Part shown: positions 30,356 to 34,415 of the stretch, one piece after another
Numbering within the stretch: position 1 is the first letter of the stretch
Layout: every line of letters starts with the position of its first letter
Assembly (NCBI GenBank): GCA_944322865.1
Contig: CALUQJ010000013.1
Span: 1-34,415, forward strand
From: Candidatus Gastranaerophilales bacterium
Lineage (GTDB): Bacteria > Cyanobacteriota > Vampirovibrionia > Gastranaerophilales > Gastranaerophilaceae
DNA length: 34,415 nucleotides
Direction: 5' to 3'
Program-made: the position numbers and the translations under genes
The notes under the pieces: generated by a model
Database searches by the model: none
What the model saw: the letters and a program-made list of their open reading frames with translations, nothing else
Told to the model about the DNA's origin: nothing

Positions 30356-31762
30356 TTAGTAAAATTTTTGAACAACTGGCAGCTCAATACCAGCTGCAAA
30401 TGAACGCTCTGTCAGACGTATTCCCAGGCAGCATTGTTTACGCTTAAATTGAAAGCGGTGTATCTTGCGTATTACTTCATCAACAGTTTCTTTGTTGTAT
30501 TTTTCATAAATTTCTTCTTGCGAAATATTTTGTTCAAGATACATTTCTATAATATCATCAAGAATAGCATACTCAGGCAGCCTGTCTGAATCTTTTTGTC
30601 CGGGGTGCAGCTCTGCTGATGGCGCTTTGTCTATAGTGTTTTGCGGAATTACTTCACCATTGCGGTTGATATAATTTGCAAGTTTATAAACATTTTTCTT
30701 TGTAAGATCGCAAATCAAATTCAATCCGCCTGATAAATCGCCGTATAGGGTTCCAAATCCCATTGCAGCTTCTGACTTGTTGCCGGTTGATAAAAGCAGC
30801 ATGTTTTCTCTGTTTGAATAAAACATTAAAATCAAAGCTCTTAGTCTTGCCTGCAAATTTTCTTCTGCTAAATCATTTTTTCTTTCACGACCGCTCATAA
30901 AAGCTTCAAAAAGATTTGTAATCGGTTCCTTTACTGTTTGAATGCCTAAATTAGCAGCTAATGCCTCAGCATCAGTTACGCTGCCTTCTGATGAAAACAT
31001 ACTCGGCATTAATACACCAAACACGTTTTCTGCTCCGATTGAATTAACTGCAAGAGCCGCTGTCAGTGCACTGTCAATACCGCCGGAAAGCCCGAGAATT
31101 ACCTTTTTAAATCCGGTATTTTCACAATATTCTTTCAGGGCAAATGTTATAACTTTAAATATCTCTTCCTCTTGAATAGTGTCAACTAACTCTACTGCTT
31201 GTGAAAAGTGTTGTTCAGTTATATCAACAACACACTGCGGAGCCTGATAAACAATTAGATTGTTGGCATTTTTGACAAAGCTTGCTCCGTCATAAATGTT
31301 GGCATCTGCCATTGCTACTGCATTTATATATACAAGATTTTTATTTGTATTAATACTTTCGACAAATTCGCGGTAAGTGTTCATTGCATAATATCTGTTA
31401 TGTGCAAGTATATATAAGTCGCATTCTACCTCTTCTTCAAATGTGTCGGAAACATATATTTTTTGTCCGTCAATTTCATAAAGTCCAAATTCGGACATAT
31501 CTATTTGTCCGCCATACAGGTGAATATCCCCGAGAAAAATATGTTTTTCCGGAAAGTCTGCTGCTATTTTTTCAAAAAAATTATTTTGTGCTATGCGTAT
31601 TTTTTCATCTAAAATAATATCGCGTCCTCCCAGGGCTTCTAAGTCAGCCATAGGAAGTACAACAATATTGCTTTGAGATTTAGCAACTGCATCAGCTATA
31701 CTTTTGTAATTAAAATCAAAATCACCTAATTTATATCTAACCTGTGCGAGTGTAATGTTCAT
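30356..31762 (-). CDS. nadE: NAD+ synthetase with degenerate glutaminase domain
   Basis: 468 residues, shorter than the usual ~540-680 for glutamine-dependent enzymes. The C-terminal synthetase domain is intact: LGLSGGIDSALTAAL (226-231 is SGGIDS), GNKSEAAMGFGTLYGD and KAPSAELHPGQKDSDRLPEY. The N-terminal nitrilase-like domain keeps its start (LAQVRYKLGDFDFN) and end (YINAVAMADANIYDGASFV). It lacks the catalytic triad: the PEL Glu is Met38, the ICED Cys position reads VSD (104-106), and the K..LPNYGVFDE loop is missing. Ammonia-dependent synthesis is expected. It follows ftsQ by 4 bases. Confidence 0.92.
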   Translation of the reverse strand: MNITLAQVRYKLGDFDFNYKSIADAVAKSQSNIVVLPMADLEALGGRDIILDEKIRIAQNNFFEKIAADFPEKHIFLGDIHLYGGQIDMSEFGLYEIDGQKIYVSDTFEEEVECDLYILAHNRYYAMNTYREFVESINTNKNLVYINAVAMADANIYDGASFVKNANNLIVYQAPQCVVDITEQHFSQAVELVDTIQEEEIFKVITFALKEYCENTGFKKVILGLSGGIDSALTAALAVNSIGAENVFGVLMPSMFSSEGSVTDAEALAANLGIQTVKEPITNLFEAFMSGRERKNDLAEENLQARLRALILMFYSNRENMLLLSTGNKSEAAMGFGTLYGDLSGGLNLICDLTKKNVYKLANYINRNGEVIPQNTIDKAPSAELHPGQKDSDRLPEYAILDDIIEMYLEQNISQEEIYEKYNKETVDEVIRKIHRFQFKRKQCCLGIRLTERSFAAGIELPVVQKFY

Positions 31763-31766
31763 AAAT

Positions 31767-32633
31767 TTACTCCAATTTCAAATAATTTACTTTTTCCCAG
31801 CTTAAATCAAGATATTTAATCTTGCTGTCCAGAAGTTTAACCTGCGGTAAAATAGACGGCAGACGTGCAATTCTGGTAAAGATTTGACCGTCAGGTTTTC
31901 CGACTCTTATATTAACAGTCTGAATTTTTACAAAAATATCATTCGGGTCGCGGCAGTCGATATATTCGACTTTTTCGTGCGAATAAGTTTCGATATAATT
32001 TGCTATTTTCAATAACTCATTAACTCTTGTTAAATCCCATTTCTGATAATCATCACCCTTGTTGCCGTAAGAAAGAACTAATAACGGTTTTATATTAACT
32101 TTTAACGGAAGATACTCACGCCCAACGAGTTTTCCGTCCTGTGTAAAATAAGCAACAGGCTGCGCTTTTACATCAGGAGCTATGATTATGACCGGAATAC
32201 GTTCTTTTATTATAATCTGCATTCTGGCAGGGAAAATATATCGCCTTACATAGACATCTTCAATCGGTGTAAGCTGTTTTATAGCTTTTTCCATATCATT
32301 TGTTTTGGCAAGAAATATAGGTTTGTCCGGTACTTTAACACTGTTCAAAACGGTTAATATTTTGAGTGTCGGAACTATATTGTTGTTCAGAATCTGCACC
32401 GCATCACTGTTCACAATGCTAAAAGCATTGTGCGGAAGCCGCATGCAAGGCATTTTGTAAACAAAATACATAACATACAAAGAGGCAAGTACAAAAACAA
32501 ACCGCAAAAATACCCGCAAACGTTCACGACGCATTCTGCCCTTGCGAACCTTGCGTTCACGGCGCTTAGTCTGGACAAAATGCTTGTCGCCTACTATTTC
32601 AGGATTTTGCGGATTTTTTTTGCCTTTATTCAT
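31767..32633 (-). CDS. ftsQ: Cell-division protein FtsQ
   Basis: 288 residues. A basic cytoplasmic tail (1-40, RRERKVRKGRMRRERLRV) and one membrane segment (about 42-60) are followed by a POTRA-like part (about 85-150, with IEDVYVRRYIFPARMQIII) and the FtsQ beta-domain (YIDCRDPNDIFVK and the C-terminal KIKYLDLSW). It links FtsA/FtsZ to the septal synthases. The place after ddl, with TAATG overlap, is the normal dcw order and supports the weak sequence match. Confidence 0.85.
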   Translation of the reverse strand: MNKGKKNPQNPEIVGDKHFVQTKRRERKVRKGRMRRERLRVFLRFVFVLASLYVMYFVYKMPCMRLPHNAFSIVNSDAVQILNNNIVPTLKILTVLNSVKVPDKPIFLAKTNDMEKAIKQLTPIEDVYVRRYIFPARMQIIIKERIPVIIIAPDVKAQPVAYFTQDGKLVGREYLPLKVNIKPLLVLSYGNKGDDYQKWDLTRVNELLKIANYIETYSHEKVEYIDCRDPNDIFVKIQTVNIRVGKPDGQIFTRIARLPSILPQVKLLDSKIKYLDLSWEKVNYLKLE

Positions 32634-33583
32634 TATTTATTCAGTCCTGCACTGTTTAAAATAAGTAATACCAGATTATCATAATCAATGCCCATTGCGG
32701 CAGATTGAGCCGGAAGATCACTTGTTTCTGTCATGCCAGGAGAAGTGTTTATCTCTAATACATAAGGGATATCGTTAACTATCAGAAAATCCACACGACA
32801 GACACCGCTGCATCCGGAAATTTCTGCGGCTTTAACTGCAAGTGATTTTACGCGCTTGGTCATTTCATCGCTCAGTTCAGCCGGCAGAATAAATTCTGTC
32901 ATTCCTTTTGTATACTTAGCCTCATAATCGTACCATTCGTTTTTCGGTCTGAGTTCAAGAATTTCAGTTGCAAAAGGTTCACCGTTACATTCCAGAACTC
33001 CTACTGTGCAGCCTGCCCCCACAAGATATTCTTCTATAAGAACATCATTGTTGAATTTAGCAGCTTCATTATATGCGGCAAGCAACTCATCTCTTGAATT
33101 AACTTTTGTCATCCCGAAACTTGAGCCTTCGCAAACCGGTTTTGTAATAAGCGGGTATTGTAAATCTTTTGTCAATTCCATTACATCATCGCCTTTGCGG
33201 ACAAAAACAGATTTGATAAGCGGAATATCTTTACAAGAAGATAATATGCGCTTTGTGTATTCTTTGTTCATACAAACAGCACTTGCCATAACTCCGCAGC
33301 CTGTATAAGGAATTTTTAATATTTCAAGTATCCCCTGAATACAACCGTCTTCACCGTATTTACCGTGTAGAGCATTGTATGCAAGCTCATATTTTCCTGC
33401 TTTAAGTTTTTCGGTTATATTTTTATCGACTTCAACCAGATCTACGTTTGTAAACCCCAGTCTTTTAAGTGCTTCATAGCAGCCTTTGCCTGATCTTCTT
33501 GAAATTTCTGCTTCTGATGACATACCGCCGTTTAGAACTGCTATTTTTACATCTTTACTAAATTTTGATACAATATTTTGCAT
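32633..33583 (-). CDS. ddl: D-alanine--D-alanine ligase
   Basis: 316 residues. GGMSSEAEISRRSGKGCYEAL at the start, HGKYGEDGCIQGILEI, EEYLVGAGCTVGVLE and EINTSPGMTETSDLPAQ are ATP-grasp Ddl signatures. It joins two D-alanines for peptidoglycan. AGAGGAAGATAT precedes the ATG, which lies 37 bases inside the end of murB. First base of ftsQ overlaps the stop (TAATG). Confidence 0.95.
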   Translation of the reverse strand: MQNIVSKFSKDVKIAVLNGGMSSEAEISRRSGKGCYEALKRLGFTNVDLVEVDKNITEKLKAGKYELAYNALHGKYGEDGCIQGILEILKIPYTGCGVMASAVCMNKEYTKRILSSCKDIPLIKSVFVRKGDDVMELTKDLQYPLITKPVCEGSSFGMTKVNSRDELLAAYNEAAKFNNDVLIEEYLVGAGCTVGVLECNGEPFATEILELRPKNEWYDYEAKYTKGMTEFILPAELSDEMTKRVKSLAVKAAEISGCSGVCRVDFLIVNDIPYVLEINTSPGMTETSDLPAQSAAMGIDYDNLVLLILNSAGLNK

Positions 33584-34415
33584 ATATCTTCCTCTTTCTT
33601 ATTTTTGTTTCCAAGGTACCTGACTTCAGGCATTAAAGAAATTCCAGAGTTTTCTTTAACTGCCTGTTGCATTTTCAGCATAAGCTCCAATATATCGGTT
33701 GAAGTTGCCGTGCTGTCATTTATTATAAAATTTGCGTGATTTTCCCATACCCTTGCACCGCCTGTTGTAAAACTTTTTGCGCCCGCCTCTTCCAGCAAGC
33801 GTCCGGCAGAATTGCCTTCTGGATTTCTGAACACACTGCCGCAGTTTGGTAATGCTAAAGAAGGCTGATGCGTATGCCGAAACTCCAGATTTTCTTTCAT
33901 CAGTGCCTTAATATCTTCTACGGGCTTTTCAGTGAGCTCAAAATCGGCACTTAGAACTGTCAAATTGTGTTTTTGGCAGATTGAAGTCCTGTATGAAAAT
34001 TCCATTTCTTCTTTATTTAGCGTTATAATTTTATTTTGTTCTCTGTCAAAAAATTTTCCGCTTACAAATGCATCCTTAATCATTTGTCCGTGAGCGCCTG
34101 CATTCATAAAAACTTCACCGCCTATAGTCCCAGGGAATGCGACCATAAATTCCAGTCCGCTCAAGCCTTTTTCAGCCACTGCCTGAGATAATTTAGGACC
34201 TTTAAGTCCGCATTCAGCCGTAACTTTCGTACCTTCAATTGAATAACCGGTCATCTTTGTTGTTAAAATCAAAACTCCGTCATACCCGTCTGTTGATACG
34301 AGAGTATTTGTCAGGTTGCCGCAAACAAAAGCGTCCGGATATTGTTGCAGGCATGTGGCAAATTCATCAAGATATTCAGGAAAAAATACTTTTTGAATTT
34401 TTCCGCCAACCTTGA
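33547..34415 (-). CDS. murB: UDP-N-acetylmuramate dehydrogenase (5' end outside the window)
   Basis: The frame stays open to the window edge on the minus strand; the TTG at 34272 is inside the gene, because upstream codons give KVGGKIQKVFFP and LVSTDGYDGVLIL, the FAD-domain segments of MurB. The rest has GLEFMVAFPGTIGGEVFMNAG, YRTSICQ, NCGSVFRNPEGNSAGRLLEE and PEVRYLG, including the catalytic Ser and Glu. The usual GGGSNLL before LVSD reads CGNLTNTL, a change in the FAD-contacting loop. It reduces UDP-GlcNAc-enolpyruvate with NADPH. Confidence 0.93.
   Translation of the reverse strand, partial: KVGGKIQKVFFPEYLDEFATCLQQYPDAFVCGNLTNTLVSTDGYDGVLILTTKMTGYSIEGTKVTAECGLKGPKLSQAVAEKGLSGLEFMVAFPGTIGGEVFMNAGAHGQMIKDAFVSGKFFDREQNKIITLNKEEMEFSYRTSICQKHNLTVLSADFELTEKPVEDIKALMKENLEFRHTHQPSLALPNCGSVFRNPEGNSAGRLLEEAGAKSFTTGGARVWENHANFIINDSTATSTDILELMLKMQQAVKENSGISLMPEVRYLGNKNKKEEDICKILYQNLVKM

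Noticed and set aside
1-34415. CRISPR array, transposase, integrase or attachment-site repeats
   Set aside because: No regularly spaced repeats and no transposase or integrase motifs were found on either strand; the linker repeats at 5711-6838 are coding-derived.

Overview
The window is low-GC bacterial chromosome, mostly tightly packed genes in short operons. The gene set suggests a Gram-negative-type, fermentative relative of Cyanobacteria, most plausibly Vampirovibrionia/Melainabacteria (Gastranaerophilales, usually gut or environmental anaerobes). It combines a cyanobacterial-type PDZ/radical-SAM DUF512 protein, an MCE/MlaD lipid-transport protein, MurB-Ddl-FtsQ, the [FeFe]-hydrogenase maturase HydG, and several anaerobic iron-sulfur proteins. 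The taxon is inferred from gene content only.

Layout. 1-560: the 3' end of a C-type-lectin-like gene whose last ~160 bases are GC-rich with NNC-type codons, like the variable region of a diversity-generating retroelement, followed by a hairpin and two terminators. 564-3972 (-): hexapeptide acyltransferase, MCE protein, PadR regulator and DUF512 radical-SAM protein. 4103-6917 (+): a small secreted protein, a nested inverted-repeat element next to a promoter, and a 475-residue glycine-zipper protein. The Asn-rich linker of that protein is copied downstream as a second repeat and a decayed third one. 6918-9605 (+): secreted NTF2-like protein, LspA, an RluA-family pseudouridine synthase and a LapA-like membrane protein. 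9642-18896: a 53-residue minus-strand ORF, then argS, hydG, mnmA, glmU, cca, rsmE and a DUF2229 (acyl-CoA dehydratase activase-like) protein. 19071-21739 (-): rseP, speE and a HIT protein.

21838-29087 (-) is the most striking block. It runs as flavodoxin, Tat-lipoprotein aldo/keto reductase with ferredoxin clusters, NapH-NapG-like fusion with an internal twin-arginine segment, TatA, TatC, LarB, LarC (N-terminal part only), CbiM-type Ni/Co transporter and LarE, all with tiny gaps or overlaps. An envelope redox chain, the Tat machinery that would export it, and nickel-pincer cofactor synthesis would therefore be co-transcribed. The promoter carries a MerR-type long spacer.

29190-34415: a HigBA-like toxin-antitoxin pair with its own promoter, a secreted nuclease-like small protein, and a minus-strand run murB (cut by the window end), ddl, ftsQ and nadE. 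The NadE glutaminase domain has lost its catalytic residues. Three promoters (6881-6910, 14208-14236, 29190-29218) lie so close to their start codons that leaderless mRNAs are expected. No tRNA, rRNA, CRISPR array, transposase or reverse transcriptase was seen.
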